A stretch of 64,000 nt of DNA from Comamonas sp. Y33R10-2 (GCF_019355935.1 NZ_CP079925.1:310001-374000); one strand, 5' to 3'. Positions 26,373 through 35,978 are shown, counted from the first letter of the stretch. The notes: generated by a model not told the origin, from the letters alone. A program made the numbers and translations.

Positions 26373-28660
26373 TTTTCGGATATGGCTCCTATCGCCGCGC
26401 AGTGCTGCGCGTAGGTGCCACTCTGTTGCCCGTACACGGCGCGATTTTTCCCGTCAATTTTCCAGCGTCCATCCGTGGTGCCGGGGTTTCGCACCGGCAA
26501 ATAACCAGCCCGGCCTAGCCTGTGCTGCCATTGCCGACGCTTGGCGGGGCTGCGAAGTTCTTCCAACATCCTGCAATCTGCTTTTTCGATCAGGTCGTCA
26601 AGAGTCAGGACGATTGGGGAGCCCACGGCGGCAATCAGGTCGCGTAAGTCACCGTCCTCGGGCGCTTCGCCTGAAGACACCAGAGCCCAAAATGCCGGGG
26701 TCAATGGTGGCGGCGCTTTCGGGTTGAACGTCGCAAGTTCAACCCCTTGGAGATAGGCCACAGCGTGACCTAATCCCCCGGCCCCATACCAGCCCCACAG
26801 GTCTGCCCAATAGTCTCCAGTGAACATCTCTTTGTTTGCTTTGCTGGCGGCCACGTAATGCCGCCTATCGTCGGCAGGTAGATATATGGCATCCGTGGGG
26901 TGATTGCTGGTAAAGATGACCCCGCACTTATTTGGGATGGCGTACTCCTTACGGTGTTTCTCATCGACCATCAGCACCTCGGGTGGGGCGGCGATCAGAA
27001 CCTTTGCTGCCTCATACAGGCCATGCCGGGTGATTTCGTCGCCAGTGTCGTGCGCCTCGTTAACCCGAATCACTTTGTTGCGGCGGTAGCCGTTGAATCG
27101 TGCGACAAGCTGCCCAGGCTTGATGTCTGCGAAATTCCAAGGACCTACACCGTGCACCAGGGGCTCAAGCATCGTGTCCTTGCCAATGCCTGGCGATCCG
27201 ATCAGTACCAGGGCATGATTGCACTTACCAGCAGGCTGTTGGACGTGGTAGGCCATCCATTTGCACAGATGGTCGGCATCATCGGGGTAAATCGCGTGCA
27301 GGTGGTCCAGCCACTTGCTCGCCTGCCTTGCATTCCCATAAATGACTGCGGGCGGGCGGTACAGGTTGAACACCAGATTGCCGGGACTGGGTACTTCCCC
27401 CGCCTCCATGATGACCACGCCATCAGCCACTTCACCGGCACCGGGTAACCAGGAAATTTGATGCACGGGGCGGTGTTTCTCGATCCACTTGGACGGCTGG
27501 GTCCGTGCTTCCTTTTCGGTCCCGTCCTCGCTGCGGACCTTGCGTGTCGCCCACTTCACCGATGCGTCAACCGATTTTGCAGGCCACTGGTCCCGCGTTG
27601 TGCGGTCGATAAATAGGCCGGTAGGGGCGAAGTAAAAAAAGGCATCGCAGGAGCTGCGATCAATCGGCACGTTGGGGGCATCCACAAAGCCGTCGGCTGT
27701 TGATACCTTGCCACCGCAGGCATTTATGAAAGTGCCGATGGTTCGAGGGTTACGCCCCGTGGGTTTTGTTCTGGCCTGCCACTGCGCCGCGTTGTTGGTC
27801 GTGTCTCCTGGTAGTTGCGCGCTGGCGATTTCGAAAGCCTCGTGTAGGTCCTCTGCACGGCTAGGGTGCCAGAAAGCGGTATTACGAAGTGGCAGAAGAA
27901 CGCAATCGCGCCAGCACTCTCCCTCGCTTGCATCGAGGCGTTCCAGCACGGTGCGACACCTCTCCAGCGTTATGCGCCCCGCAGCCTCGATAAGTAGGTC
28001 CCGCGTAAGGCTCAGAGGTTCAGCCTCGGTGCATTCGCACTCCGTGCTCTGCTTTTTTCTTGGGTCGATACTATCGCCCAGTGCTGCGGTGCTGGCATTT
28101 CGCAAGCATTCGTCAACATCAAGCGGCGCACCTTCAATAATGCGGCTTTCCGCTTGCGAAATTCGATCAGGCGGGCACGATGGTAGATAGAAAATCCGCG
28201 CGGGGTCTGTAGCCGATTCATCAAGGCACCCAGAGCAACGCAGCAACGCTGCAGCCTCGCGCGCTAGGATTTTTACTTCACTGGGTTGCACGGGGCGGGA
28301 GAGGGGTAGCACTAACCGATAGCGTGGTGTTTCGGGCTTGTGACTGTGCGAAGTTGCGGCTATACACCGCAGGCCCCACAGTGCAGCGGACTCTGCCACT
28401 TCCCGCACCGAAGGGGGTAGAGGGCCATCGCCTTTTTGTTCAATGTCCAGGGGGAGTAATGTCCACGGCGCTGCGCGTTCTGTGCGGCGCGGGCCAGGCT
28501 CAACGATGCCTGGCAACCAAGCGGGTCCGTCTTTTTTCTCGCGTGGTTCGTGCGATGTCAGCAGTTCAGCCAGAGGGTACCAATGCAGGGACTGCGATTC
28601 TGTGACGCCTCGCGCTTGGGCCGATGGCATACGCCCAATGGTGTAGAAAGTATCAACCAT
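26333..28660 (-). CDS. Primase-helicase of the element (DUF5906-like)
   Basis: A 775-residue replication protein. The N-terminal part looks like an archaeo-eukaryotic-type primase: LLPLDIEQ with Asp72/Glu74, then TSHSH near 103-107 and RYRLVLPLSRP. The C-terminal part is a helicase-like ATPase with Walker A GSPGIGKDT near residue 490 and the later IFTSNHPTDAIYLPADDRRH typical of phage-type superfamily 3 proteins. It should start replication of the excised element. The start overlaps the upstream gene by 8 bases. The 3' end contains two boxes of the GGACT array, so coding and cis-acting sequence overlap. Confidence 0.82.
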   Translation of the reverse strand: MVDTFYTIGRMPSAQARGVTESQSLHWYPLAELLTSHEPREKKDGPAWLPGIVEPGPRRTERAAPWTLLPLDIEQKGDGPLPPSVREVAESAALWGLRCIAATSHSHKPETPRYRLVLPLSRPVQPSEVKILAREAAALLRCSGCLDESATDPARIFYLPSCPPDRISQAESRIIEGAPLDVDECLRNASTAALGDSIDPRKKQSTECECTEAEPLSLTRDLLIEAAGRITLERCRTVLERLDASEGECWRDCVLLPLRNTAFWHPSRAEDLHEAFEIASAQLPGDTTNNAAQWQARTKPTGRNPRTIGTFINACGGKVSTADGFVDAPNVPIDRSSCDAFFYFAPTGLFIDRTTRDQWPAKSVDASVKWATRKVRSEDGTEKEARTQPSKWIEKHRPVHQISWLPGAGEVADGVVIMEAGEVPSPGNLVFNLYRPPAVIYGNARQASKWLDHLHAIYPDDADHLCKWMAYHVQQPAGKCNHALVLIGSPGIGKDTMLEPLVHGVGPWNFADIKPGQLVARFNGYRRNKVIRVNEAHDTGDEITRHGLYEAAKVLIAAPPEVLMVDEKHRKEYAIPNKCGVIFTSNHPTDAIYLPADDRRHYVAASKANKEMFTGDYWADLWGWYGAGGLGHAVAYLQGVELATFNPKAPPPLTPAFWALVSSGEAPEDGDLRDLIAAVGSPIVLTLDDLIEKADCRMLEELRSPAKRRQWQHRLGRAGYLPVRNPGTTDGRWKIDGKNRAVYGQQSGTYAQHCAAIGAISEKVREVRDSHHQIF

Positions 28661-29009
28661 GGGTCACCGCCACAGCCGTTAAGGCGTATTCGCCGCCATC
28701 TTGACAATCTGCCACACGAGAGCCGAACTTGGGTTGAGCCGCCTTCCCTCCACCGTGGCGATGCGTGCCGCGGCAATATGGGCACCGGGCCGAATATAAC
28801 CACGTGCCGTCCTTGGCGCGAGAAATTGATTCAATGATGCCTAGAGCGCGTGCACCCGCGGCCTGTGCGGTTGAGAACCGCACGAATACGGCGGCATGGT
28901 GGTTGTATGCAGCACTGCGAAAGCCTAGTGCCGGTTTTGTTATGGCTGCGGCACACTCCGCTGCAGCATCAAAGCTTGCCGGGATGGCAGAGTTGGGAAT
29001 ATCATGCAT
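28653..29009 (-). CDS. Small CxxC protein of the element
   Basis: 118 residues from ATG 29009 (MHDIPNSAIPASFDAAAECA). No family recognised. CPYCRGTHRHGGG near residue 80 suggests a metal site. An AAAGAAAG stretch upstream may serve for ribosome binding. An alternative GTG start at 29129 overlaps the stop of the AlpA-like gene (GTGA) and would add 40 basic residues; the two starts cannot be decided by eye. It lies between the regulator and the primase gene and overlaps the latter by 8 bases, so a role in element replication or its control is likely. Confidence 0.6.
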   Translation of the reverse strand: MHDIPNSAIPASFDAAAECAAAITKPALGFRSAAYNHHAAVFVRFSTAQAAGARALGIIESISRAKDGTWLYSARCPYCRGTHRHGGGKAAQPKFGSRVADCQDGGEYALTAVAVTHG

Positions 29010-29028
29010 GCGTAAACTTTCTTTGGTG

Positions 29029-29054
29029 CCCGCCTGCAAGCGGGTATTTTTTTT
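29029..29054 (+). terminator. Hairpin plus T-run, plus strand, between element genes
   Basis: CCCGC (29029-29033) pairs with GCGGG (29040-29044), and eight T residues follow on the plus strand at 29047-29054. For the minus-strand genes it would be a leader hairpin in front of the CxxC protein; for plus-strand transcription it would stop antisense RNA. Confidence 0.45.
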
Positions 29055-29125
29055 GCGGGTCAGTTGTTTACACTGGGGCCTGCTCTCGTTGAAGTGCCTG
29101 GATGGCAGCGGCATCGTCGTGAAAT

Positions 29126-29335
29126 TCACTCGAAAACGCCGAGCACCTCGCGTAACTTAGCAACTGGCCATGCCAGACGTCCGTTAACGTTCAGTGGCTT
29201 TATCGGGCCTTCACCCCGTGAAGCCCAGTGGCGCAGAGTCTGTGGCTCGCGTCCGAGGTAGAACGCAGCTTGCGCAGTACCAACGGCGGGTTGGTTTGTG
29301 TTCGATAGGAGTGGAAAACGGTCGGTGGGGTGCAT
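29126..29335 (-). CDS. AlpA-like helix-turn-helix regulator/excisionase
   Basis: 69 residues. The core GTAQAAFYLGREPQTLRHWA is a MerR/AlpA-type helix-turn-helix followed by a short wing (PIKPLNVNGRLAWPVAKL). Such proteins control integrase expression or act as excision factors in satellites and islands. It lies upstream of the CxxC protein and primase genes and 276 bases downstream of the recombinase gene, all on the same strand, and is probably the first gene of a replication operon. Confidence 0.75.
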   Translation of the reverse strand: MHPTDRFPLLSNTNQPAVGTAQAAFYLGREPQTLRHWASRGEGPIKPLNVNGRLAWPVAKLREVLGVFE

Positions 29336-29561
29336 GGGCAGTGCTCTGTGTTGATAACAGTGCCAGTCTGTACCGAACCAGGTGAAAGATCACTGCGGGT
29401 AAATTGCGCATTGAAATGAGTAGCCCTCAAACCCGCATGGTGCCTAGGTTTCTGCTGTTTTCTCAGATGTGAAAAACTCTTGACCGGGCGCGGCGTCCCA
29501 ATGAGAAATGGCCTAAGCCTGCGGCCCGATTCCGCAGAAATTTCCAAAAAATAGCCATAAA

Positions 29562-29590
29562 AACAAAAGAAATCCCCGACAGTGCGGGGC
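29562..29590 (-). terminator. Terminator after the recombinase gene
   Basis: On the minus strand CCCCG pairs with CGGGG (bases 29589-29574) around a 6-base loop, followed by the T-rich ATTTCTTTTGTTTTT. It separates the recombinase gene from the AlpA-like gene. Confidence 0.65.
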
Positions 29591-29611
29591 ATGGCTATGG
29601 GTGAAGATGAT

Positions 29612-30958
29612 TTAAGCGGCGTGCGCCACACGCAGCGCAGCTGGCGCGGCCTTCGCGTCAAATTCAATCCCAGCTTGCTCCAATATCCATGCTTCGATGC
29701 GCTCATGGTGCACGCGCAGCAGGTCTAGCGGGCGCACTCGGTAATGCTTTTCAGCAGTTGCGCTTGGCTTGTGGCCTTGAATCTGTGCCACCACCCCGGC
29801 GGGTACTTCCAGCCACTCTGACAAGGTGCCAAAGCTCCGGCGCAGGCCATGCAGCGTAAGGCGATCAATGGCGGCCACCTTGCATGCCTTGTCGTGTGCG
29901 TGGTTGGGCTCAGTAAGTGGCGTGCTTTCATTGCGGCTACTGGCAAACACAAATTCATTGCGGCGGGGCAGGGCGGCCAGCAGGTGGTGAACGTAAGGCG
30001 TCAGGGGGATTACGCGCTCGCCTTCTACCTTGTCCCGGATGGTCAGGCCCCGCCATTGGGTGTTCAAGTCATCCCAACGCATTGTCAGCACTTCGCCCGG
30101 CCTTGCACCAGTCAGCAGCAGCGTTTGCAGGTAGGCGGCCACGGTTGGGTTGCCGATGTTGCGCACGGCTGCAAACCATACGGACAGTTGCTCTTTTAGC
30201 AATGAGTCGTCCTTGGCTTTGGCTTTGCCCAGAGCCTCGCGTGCCTTCCTTGTTTTAGCTGGGTTGGTGCTGGGCAGCACAAGCGCATATTGCGGCTTCT
30301 CTGCGCACCAGCCTAAAAATGCTTTCAGCAGACGCCACGCCAACCGGGCGGCGGTAGGGCGGGTCTGTGCTTCACGTGCTGCCCATGCCTCGATAGCGGG
30401 TGCAGTCAGGTCACGAAGCGCCAGCCCCAGCAGCGGGTGCAATGGTCCGGCAATAGTCACGCCACGGCCCCGGGTGCCGCGCTTTGAAGTCTTGCCACCG
30501 GCTCGGGTCAGGCGCTCATGGTCTTTGGTGTGCAGAGCCCCCCAATGCGGTGCACGGTCTGCAATGTAAGCGGCCCACACCTCGCCCACGGTAGCGGATT
30601 GAACGGCGGCGGCGGCAGCTTGCAAGGCTTTCGCTGCTGCTTGTTCGCGCTCTGCATCGCGTGGGTCGATACCGCGTTCTGCCATGCCGCGCAGTCGGTG
30701 GGCTTCTTCGCGCGCCTCGCCTAATGACACGGCTGGCCATGCTCCTAAAGAGCGTTTCAGAAGTTTGCCTTTTATGCGGGACTCGAAGCTCCAATGCTTT
30801 CCGACTGGCGTCACCCGAAGGCGCAACCCCGGTTTTTCAGCATCTTTTAACAAAACCTCAGATTCGCCTGGCGGGCAAGTTGCGCGCTCTAGTAAGCCAT
30901 TGGTTAGGCTGTGAGCTACCCTGTAGTCGATAGATGAGTGTCGTGCGGGGCGGGCCAT
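29612..30958 (-). CDS. Tyrosine recombinase (integrase) of the element
   Basis: 448 residues, P4-type layout: N-terminal arm-binding region with KPGLRLRVTPVGKHWSFESR, SAM-like core-binding domain about 120-235, catalytic domain beyond. Catalytic residues are visible: Arg in LLTGARPGEVLTMRW, HGLRRSF, then GHKPSATAEKHYR with the His and the nucleophile Tyr. It should insert the element at the tRNA 3' end and cut it out with the AlpA-like factor. It reads away from the right attachment site, 148 bases inside it. Confidence 0.93.
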   Translation of the reverse strand: MARPARHSSIDYRVAHSLTNGLLERATCPPGESEVLLKDAEKPGLRLRVTPVGKHWSFESRIKGKLLKRSLGAWPAVSLGEAREEAHRLRGMAERGIDPRDAEREQAAAKALQAAAAAVQSATVGEVWAAYIADRAPHWGALHTKDHERLTRAGGKTSKRGTRGRGVTIAGPLHPLLGLALRDLTAPAIEAWAAREAQTRPTAARLAWRLLKAFLGWCAEKPQYALVLPSTNPAKTRKAREALGKAKAKDDSLLKEQLSVWFAAVRNIGNPTVAAYLQTLLLTGARPGEVLTMRWDDLNTQWRGLTIRDKVEGERVIPLTPYVHHLLAALPRRNEFVFASSRNESTPLTEPNHAHDKACKVAAIDRLTLHGLRRSFGTLSEWLEVPAGVVAQIQGHKPSATAEKHYRVRPLDLLRVHHERIEAWILEQAGIEFDAKAAPAALRVAHAA

Positions 30959-30971
30959 TCGATTTGAATTT

Positions 30972-30989
30972 AGAGACTTTTTGGAGACT
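30972..30989. promoter_or_regulatory. Candidate recombinase arm sites, right end
   Basis: AGAGACT (30972-30978), TTTT, GGAGACT (30983-30989) lies just upstream of the recombinase start. It is the swapped counterpart of the pair near the left attachment site and may also let the recombinase control its own promoter. Confidence 0.45.
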
Positions 30990-31106
30990 AAATTATGGCA
31001 TTTTCCGGCACAAAGATGAATATTGAAACGTTGAGTTGAAATGGTGGATTGTTGATTTTTAAGTGATATTCAACAAATATCGATAGTGTTGAATGCTGTA
31101 TTGGTG

Positions 31107-31154
31107 GGACTCATAATCCTTTGGTCCACGGTTCAAGTCCGTGACGCCCTACCA
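31107..31154 (+). repeat. Right attachment site (48-bp direct repeat)
   Basis: Second copy of the tRNA 3' end, identical over 48 bases to 25115-25162. It has no 5' half, so it is a displaced fragment and not a tRNA gene. Confidence 0.92.
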
Positions 31155-31166
31155 GTATTCATAAGG

Positions 31167-31199
31167 AAAGCCTGCTATGTTTTGCGTAGCAGGCTTTTT
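31167..31199 (+). terminator. Terminator after the right attachment site
   Basis: AAAGCCTGCTA (31167-31177) pairs with TAGCAGGCTTT (31187-31197), then T residues. The stem is identical to that at 25175, but the loop differs. It was probably the tRNA terminator before the element arrived. Confidence 0.85.
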
Positions 31200-31460
31200 C
31201 TGTTTCTGTTCCATGGAGCCACTGCGTATCCAGTGGTGCATAGTTTTGAATTGCAATTTAACCCGAGCGTAGCCTCGCTTTCTCGTTCATAGAAGTGCCG
31301 GATTCATGATTTAGCGTTTGGCGCTTCGTAATATGACTGGGCTTGTTCAGTCGGCGCTCGAACTATACGAGCATGCTTGGCCGGTATTCAGCCTCAGCAC
31401 GTTGTACAGGCGGCGGTTGAGTTTGGATGTTCAAGTCGCTTATAGATGCAGTTAAGCAGG

Positions 31461-31909
31461 ACTGCATCTGCTGATGAACTCTACCGGCATCAACTTCTTG
31501 GGCGAATACGACTGGAAGTGCAAAAAATATGGATCTGAACGCCGCCAATGGCGCTAACTGCGCATCGGCATAAATGCCCAAACCTTGCAGATTCGAGCGA
31601 TGGTTGTGACGTCCCGCAATGTGAGCGATGTATCGGTTATTCCTAGCTTTAAGGTGCTGCCGTTGTGTTTCGCAATGCGGCTTTAGCCGCATGCAGGCGA
31701 TTTTGGCGAACGATATGGAAAGTCTGCAGCAGCACCACTGCGGACGTTTGGTGCAAACCAAGGTGCACTGCATCAAGCGACTCGGTGATCGCGCCATGTC
31801 TCGAACCGTTGAGCGCCAAGTCAACGAGCTGCATATCCGTCCACCCATATTGAATCGATTCACTGAACTGGGCCGTCCTCAGACGGAAGTCGGGCATAGC
31901 CACGGCTAG
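31461..31909 (+). pseudogene. IS5-family transposase remnant
   Basis: Broken remains of a DDE transposase on the plus strand. In one frame NSTGINFLGEYDWKCKKYG is followed by a stop and then LRIGINAQTLQIRA; the D of the usual DSTG is N here. In a second frame the C-terminal part LVQTKVHCIKRLGDRAMSR and VNELHIRPPILNRFTELGRP is intact. The middle is shortened and out of frame, and the N-terminal third is missing. Open frames on the opposite strand here are shadows. The gap from 31200 to 31460 shows nothing else I can support. Confidence 0.75.
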
Positions 31910-32142
31910 GGTTCAGGTAGCTGACCTTAAGCAGGATTTGTACAAGAGCGTCTAACCCTACAGAAAGTAACAAACCGTTAGTCAACAATCAGCTCTGAGA
32001 TGGTGAATGCGCATTCGCTTTGCGAAGGCGCTTTTTTTTCATCAACAACCCGCGCTGAAATTTTTGGCTATCTGTCGTCACTCAGGGGTAAGGCACTTGC
32101 TGGAGCACCTGCTTTTGCTGACTTGTTATCAGGACAATAACT

Positions 32143-35100
32143 ATGAACCGGATTTTTCACTCTGTCTGGAACGCTGCTGTGGGATGTTGGGTGGCGGCGC
32201 CTGAGACGGCCAAATGTTCACACAAAAAAACTGTAGCTTCAGCCGCAGCGTCATGGGCCGGGTTGTCATGGTTGTGCCTTTCACCGGTCGCATGGGCCGG
32301 GTGTTCAGCAGAGAATGCTACGACTGGCATGCGGGCAAACGCCGGTTCCACATGTACAGCCACTCTCAATGACTACAACGGGAATTATGACGTTCAGGCA
32401 ACAATACCGCCACCACTATTAAATGGTGAGCAGGCTGGGGGCGGGATGCTGGAGGCGACTGCAGGCGCCACGTTGAATATGCGCACTGGGACAGTTAAGG
32501 TGAGCAACGGTACGGGCTTGGCTCTTTATGCAATGGGGGCAGGCAGCCGGATCGATGGCAGCAATACAGATGCTGTGGTCGTGATCAGAAATAATGTTAA
32601 TAGAAATGCCATCCTCGCGCAGCGCGGAGCCTCTATTGTTTTGAATTCCGTCAACGCAACTACCATTGGAACTAATTCCTACGGGTTGCAAACGCGTTCT
32701 TTGGGAAGGATTGTTGTTTCGGGTGAAGTCATAGTGCACACAACTGGCGCAACTGGGTTGGGCATTGTGGCTGGCAGTAACTCACAGGTTGAGCAGGGGT
32801 TCGTAACTGTGGGCAGTGCCATTATCACAACCACCGGTAATTCTGGCATGGGGCTGTATGCAACTTCAGGTGGCATTTTGACGGTCAATCGGGACACTGT
32901 TGTTACAACCAGTGGGCAAGATTCGTACGGTGTCGTCTCTGATAGCCCGAATCTGGGTGCTGTAGTTGGCTCCAAAGTGCAAGCCGCTGCTACTTTGGTC
33001 GATCTTCAAGGAAAGACCACTGTCAAAACCACGGGCACAGGCAGTCATGGTTTGCTGGTGCGCACTGTTGATGTCCGTGCCAATGGAACTTCGGGTGCCA
33101 ATCTCGCCAATACATTAAAAATCTCGAATGTAGTTGTTAACACTTCAGGTACGGGCGCTAATGGCATCGATGTCGCTAATACCACCAAACTGAGTAACAC
33201 CTTGGAGCTGAATGGTTCTGTCAATTTGACGACCACTGGGTTGGGTTCAGCAGGCATTCATGCAAAGGAAAAGCTGGCCAATGATGTCGTCATTCGTGCT
33301 GGCAGCACGATCAACACCAGTAACACCAATTCCCATGGCCTGTTCTTGGAGGGTGGCAGTGTCAGCAAGTGGAGCACTCTGGCAGGCAGCTCAATAGTGA
33401 CAACAGGGACCGGTTCTCGGGGCGTATATGTCAATCTGTCTACAAGCAGTGACCCCGCCGAGAAAGGAAATGTCAATCTGGATTTGGCCGGTGCCATCGC
33501 CACCACAGGGACGAATGCTCAGGGTGTGGAAGTCAACACACCAACGGGTGCGGTGAATTTAAAGATAGCTGGCAACACAGCTGTAACCGGGGCTGGCAGC
33601 CATGGTGTGCTGTTGAATGCGGCATCTGCGGATGTGGAACATACAGGGCAGTTGAATGCAGCAGCTGGAGATGGCATGCGCTTTGCACTGAGTGGTAACA
33701 ACGGCTTCCAATCATTAGTGAAGAATGCAGGGTTCATTACTGCATCCCAAAGTGGCATGGTCACCACGTTGGTGGCAACGAATACTCAGGGTTTGCATTT
33801 GAGTAACACTGGCAGTGTGAAGGCGGCAGTTGGGGTTGAGGTCGAAAGCCAAAGCAGCGGGGCTGTCGAGGTTGAAAACACTGGCAGCATCACCGCTAAC
33901 ACCACCGGCATGAACCTGCAGGCCAGCGGCACAGGCACTTTCGATGTGAAGAACTTGGGTCAGGTAATGTCCGATGGTGTCGGGATTGCTGGGGCAGTAG
34001 CCGCCACCAGTCAGATGCATGTGGTCAATGATGGCAAGCTGCTTGCGCAGTCTGTCGGACTGAATAAGCTGGGCCCTGGCGTTTTGCAAATGACAAATTC
34101 CGGTGACTTCCGGGCACCTGTTGTTTTGCAAGCTACGGCCGGTCAGGCTGATGTGAGCAACACCTTGAGCGGGTATATGCAAGGGGGGGCAAATACATAT
34201 GCTGGTGCAACCCTGAATCTGAACAATACAGGTACGTGGCTGGTGACCGGCGACTCATTGCTCAGTAATGTGCGCAATGCAGGGCGCGTGATTTTTGAGG
34301 CACCGGCTGCTAACGCCTTCAAGCAAATTACGGTGGATAGCTTCACAGGAGTGATGGGGGGCAGCCTGGCCATGAACACACATCTGGATGACGACAGCTC
34401 CCCAAGCGACCGGTTGGTGGTAAATAAAGGAGTAGTCACTGGTACCAATGCGATTATGGTGACGAATGCGGGAGGTGCGGGCGCAGCTACTACGGGCAAA
34501 GGCATTTTGGTGGTCGACGCACAAAATGGGGCAAGCACTGCGCCTAGCGCGTTCCAGCTAGGAGGGCCTGTTTTTGCTGGTGCTTATGATTACAGCTTGG
34601 TTCGTAATAGCAATGAAAGCTGGTACTTGACGTCAAGGTTACCTGCTCCAACTCCAACTCCAACTCCAACTCCAACTCCAACTCCAACTCCAACTCCAAC
34701 TCCAACTCCAACTCCAACTCCAACTCCAACTCCAACTCCAACTCCAACTCCAACTCCAACTCCAACTCCAACTCCAACTCCAACTCCACCTCAACCTCAA
34801 CCTCCACCTCCGGGTCCAGTTCCAGTGGAGCCTCAGCCGGCACCAAACTATCGGCAAGAAGTTTCTCTACACGCAGCGGTCCCAGCCTTACTACTTCAGC
34901 ATCACGCTTTAGCTATGGATAGCTTTCATGAGCGAACAGGCAGCTCGGGCCTTAAGCCGCAATCGCGCATGTGGGCGAGAGTATTGGGCCGTCACGGCCA
35001 TCGCTACAGTGCGGCAGGCATATATGGCTCCAGAGGTCCGAACGTTGATTATCAGAGCTATGCGTTGCAACTCGGCGCCCATCTCATGGATCAGTGGTCT

Positions 35101-35790
35101 GCCGATGGTTCAAAAACACAAGGCGGTGTTTACGTCACAAGTACCAACACTGAAGGCGATGTAGTCCATGCGCAGGGCTGGCGCGCAGGCTCGGTCAATG
35201 TGCAATCTTTAGCGCTTGGTGGCTATTGGTCGCTGCAGAGCAACAATGGCAGCTACGTTGACGTAGTGGCGCAGGGCATGCAGGACCGCGTGAAAGCCAC
35301 ATCTACTCGTGTCCCGACTGCTAAAACGCAGGGTAATAGTTGGGCTGCCTCGGTCGAGGCTGGACATGCATTCGAGATGGAGCGCGGCTGGATGATTGAA
35401 CCGCAGGTTCAGCTGCGCTGGATGACCGGGAAGCTGGACAGATCCACCGATCTGGCAGGCCAATTTACCTACGACAGGCATGATTCGCTGCGCTCCCGTG
35501 TGGGGGTGAGATTGCGTCATGACGGTGAGCGTATGTCTGGTTGGATACGGTTGGACCTGGGGCAAGAATTTCGGGGTAGAACCACTATGGAAGCTGCGGG
35601 TTTGAACGGCCGCAATGGTGTGATGTTTGAGAACAGTATGCGCGGCCGTGATGTGACCTTGACGGCAGGCTTGGAAGCACGGCCCTCAGTTCATTGGACG
35701 TTGTTTGGCAATGCCATGTATCAACGCTCTATAAATGGCGGTGAGGCTAGGGCGTGGGCAGCGAAAGCGGGGGCCAAATTCAGTTGGTAA
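32143..35790 (+). CDS. Autotransporter (type V secretion) with Pro-Thr linker
   Basis: A 1215-residue surface protein. The N-terminus [19 protein letters not shown] is an extended signal peptide (ESPR), with cleavage near PVAWA about residue 51. The passenger (about 55-830) is a Thr/Ser/Asn/Gly-rich beta-helix with imperfect units such as VTTTGN and TTGTGSHG. The linker (about 835-885) is (Pro-Thr)23 plus Pro/Gln, and the C-terminal 280 residues are the outer-membrane barrel starting near [14 protein letters not shown] and ending in Phe-Ser-Trp. It is probably an adhesin. RBS AGGA upstream. It has mobile-element debris on both sides and is likely acquired. Confidence 0.9.
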   Translation: MNRIFHSVWNAAVGCWVAAPETAKCSHKKTVASAAASWAGLSWLCLSPVAWAGCSAENATTGMRANAGSTCTATLNDYNGNYDVQATIPPPLLNGEQAGGGMLEATAGATLNMRTGTVKVSNGTGLALYAMGAGSRIDGSNTDAVVVIRNNVNRNAILAQRGASIVLNSVNATTIGTNSYGLQTRSLGRIVVSGEVIVHTTGATGLGIVAGSNSQVEQGFVTVGSAIITTTGNSGMGLYATSGGILTVNRDTVVTTSGQDSYGVVSDSPNLGAVVGSKVQAAATLVDLQGKTTVKTTGTGSHGLLVRTVDVRANGTSGANLANTLKISNVVVNTSGTGANGIDVANTTKLSNTLELNGSVNLTTTGLGSAGIHAKEKLANDVVIRAGSTINTSNTNSHGLFLEGGSVSKWSTLAGSSIVTTGTGSRGVYVNLSTSSDPAEKGNVNLDLAGAIATTGTNAQGVEVNTPTGAVNLKIAGNTAVTGAGSHGVLLNAASADVEHTGQLNAAAGDGMRFALSGNNGFQSLVKNAGFITASQSGMVTTLVATNTQGLHLSNTGSVKAAVGVEVESQSSGAVEVENTGSITANTTGMNLQASGTGTFDVKNLGQVMSDGVGIAGAVAATSQMHVVNDGKLLAQSVGLNKLGPGVLQMTNSGDFRAPVVLQATAGQADVSNTLSGYMQGGANTYAGATLNLNNTGTWLVTGDSLLSNVRNAGRVIFEAPAANAFKQITVDSFTGVMGGSLAMNTHLDDDSSPSDRLVVNKGVVTGTNAIMVTNAGGAGAATTGKGILVVDAQNGASTAPSAFQLGGPVFAGAYDYSLVRNSNESWYLTSRLPAPTPTPTPTPTPTPTPTPTPTPTPTPTPTPTPTPTPTPTPTPTPTPTPPQPQPPPPGPVPVEPQPAPNYRQEVSLHAAVPALLLQHHALAMDSFHERTGSSGLKPQSRMWARVLGRHGHRYSAAGIYGSRGPNVDYQSYALQLGAHLMDQWSADGSKTQGGVYVTSTNTEGDVVHAQGWRAGSVNVQSLALGGYWSLQSNNGSYVDVVAQGMQDRVKATSTRVPTAKTQGNSWAASVEAGHAFEMERGWMIEPQVQLRWMTGKLDRSTDLAGQFTYDRHDSLRSRVGVRLRHDGERMSGWIRLDLGQEFRGRTTMEAAGLNGRNGVMFENSMRGRDVTLTAGLEARPSVHWTLFGNAMYQRSINGGEARAWAAKAGAKFSW
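34648..34785 (+). repeat. 23 perfect CCAACT hexamers in the autotransporter gene
   Basis: A 138-base pure tandem repeat encoding (Pro-Thr)23 between passenger and barrel. Copy-number change keeps the reading frame, so it would vary the stalk length without switching the gene off. Long open frames on the other strand (Glu-Leu or Ser-Trp repeats) are artefacts of this repeat. Confidence 0.97.
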
Positions 35791-35943
35791 TGGGTCTCTG
35801 ACAGTCAAGCGAGCGATCTTCATTTGTGTGGAGTGACCTTGGGTTGAATGGCATTAATGCGGGCTCCACTTCGTTGCAACAGAGCCGCTTGGCAGTAGAC
35901 ATCGCACATCTAGAAATAGTACGGAAAATCGATTGCACATACA

Positions 35944-35959
35944 CTGTATGGATGAACAG
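35944..35959 (+). promoter_or_regulatory. LexA (SOS) box of umuDC
   Basis: CTGTATGGATGAACAG fits CTGT-N8-ACAG exactly. It lies 19 bases upstream of the ATG at 35979 and overlaps the other candidate start (35952), which argues for 35979 as the real start. No second box is visible. Confidence 0.8.
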
Positions 35960-35978
35960 TTGTTTTGTGATTCCAGGC

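Larger units (their letters stand above)
25115..31154. mobile_element. Integrative element in the CAT-anticodon tRNA gene, about 6 kb
   Basis: It is bounded by identical 48-base copies of the tRNA 3' end (25115-25162 and 31107-31154). It contains a tyrosine recombinase, an AlpA-like regulator, a small CxxC protein and a primase-helicase, all on the minus strand, and one zinc-ribbon membrane protein on the plus strand. No capsid, terminase, relaxase or partition gene is present, so it resembles a phage satellite or a minimal integrative plasmid rather than a prophage. The recombinase gene lies at the end away from the intact tRNA. A GGACT-box array beside the primase gene may be its origin. 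Confidence 0.88.

Noticed and set aside
29200..29706. 168-codon minus-strand open frame between recombinase and AlpA-like genes
   Set aside because: It overlaps the AlpA-like gene and the recombinase terminator in another frame and shows no family feature.
31107..31154. A second tRNA gene
   Set aside because: Only the 3' part is present; there is no acceptor 5' strand or D arm. It is the right attachment site.
25115..31154. Complete or defective prophage
   Set aside because: No capsid, portal, terminase, tail, lysis or phage repressor genes are present.
31363..31903. Minus-strand open frames of 166 and 84 codons
   Set aside because: They lie antisense to the IS5-family transposase remnant, whose plus-strand frames give the recognisable protein.
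34648..34785. CRISPR array
   Set aside because: The repeat is a pure 6-base tandem without spacers and lies inside a gene. No CRISPR array was seen elsewhere in the window.
34544..34857. Minus-strand open frames with long Glu-Leu or Ser-Trp repeats
   Set aside because: They are read from the complement of the CCAACT repeat in the autotransporter gene and have no start signals or family features.
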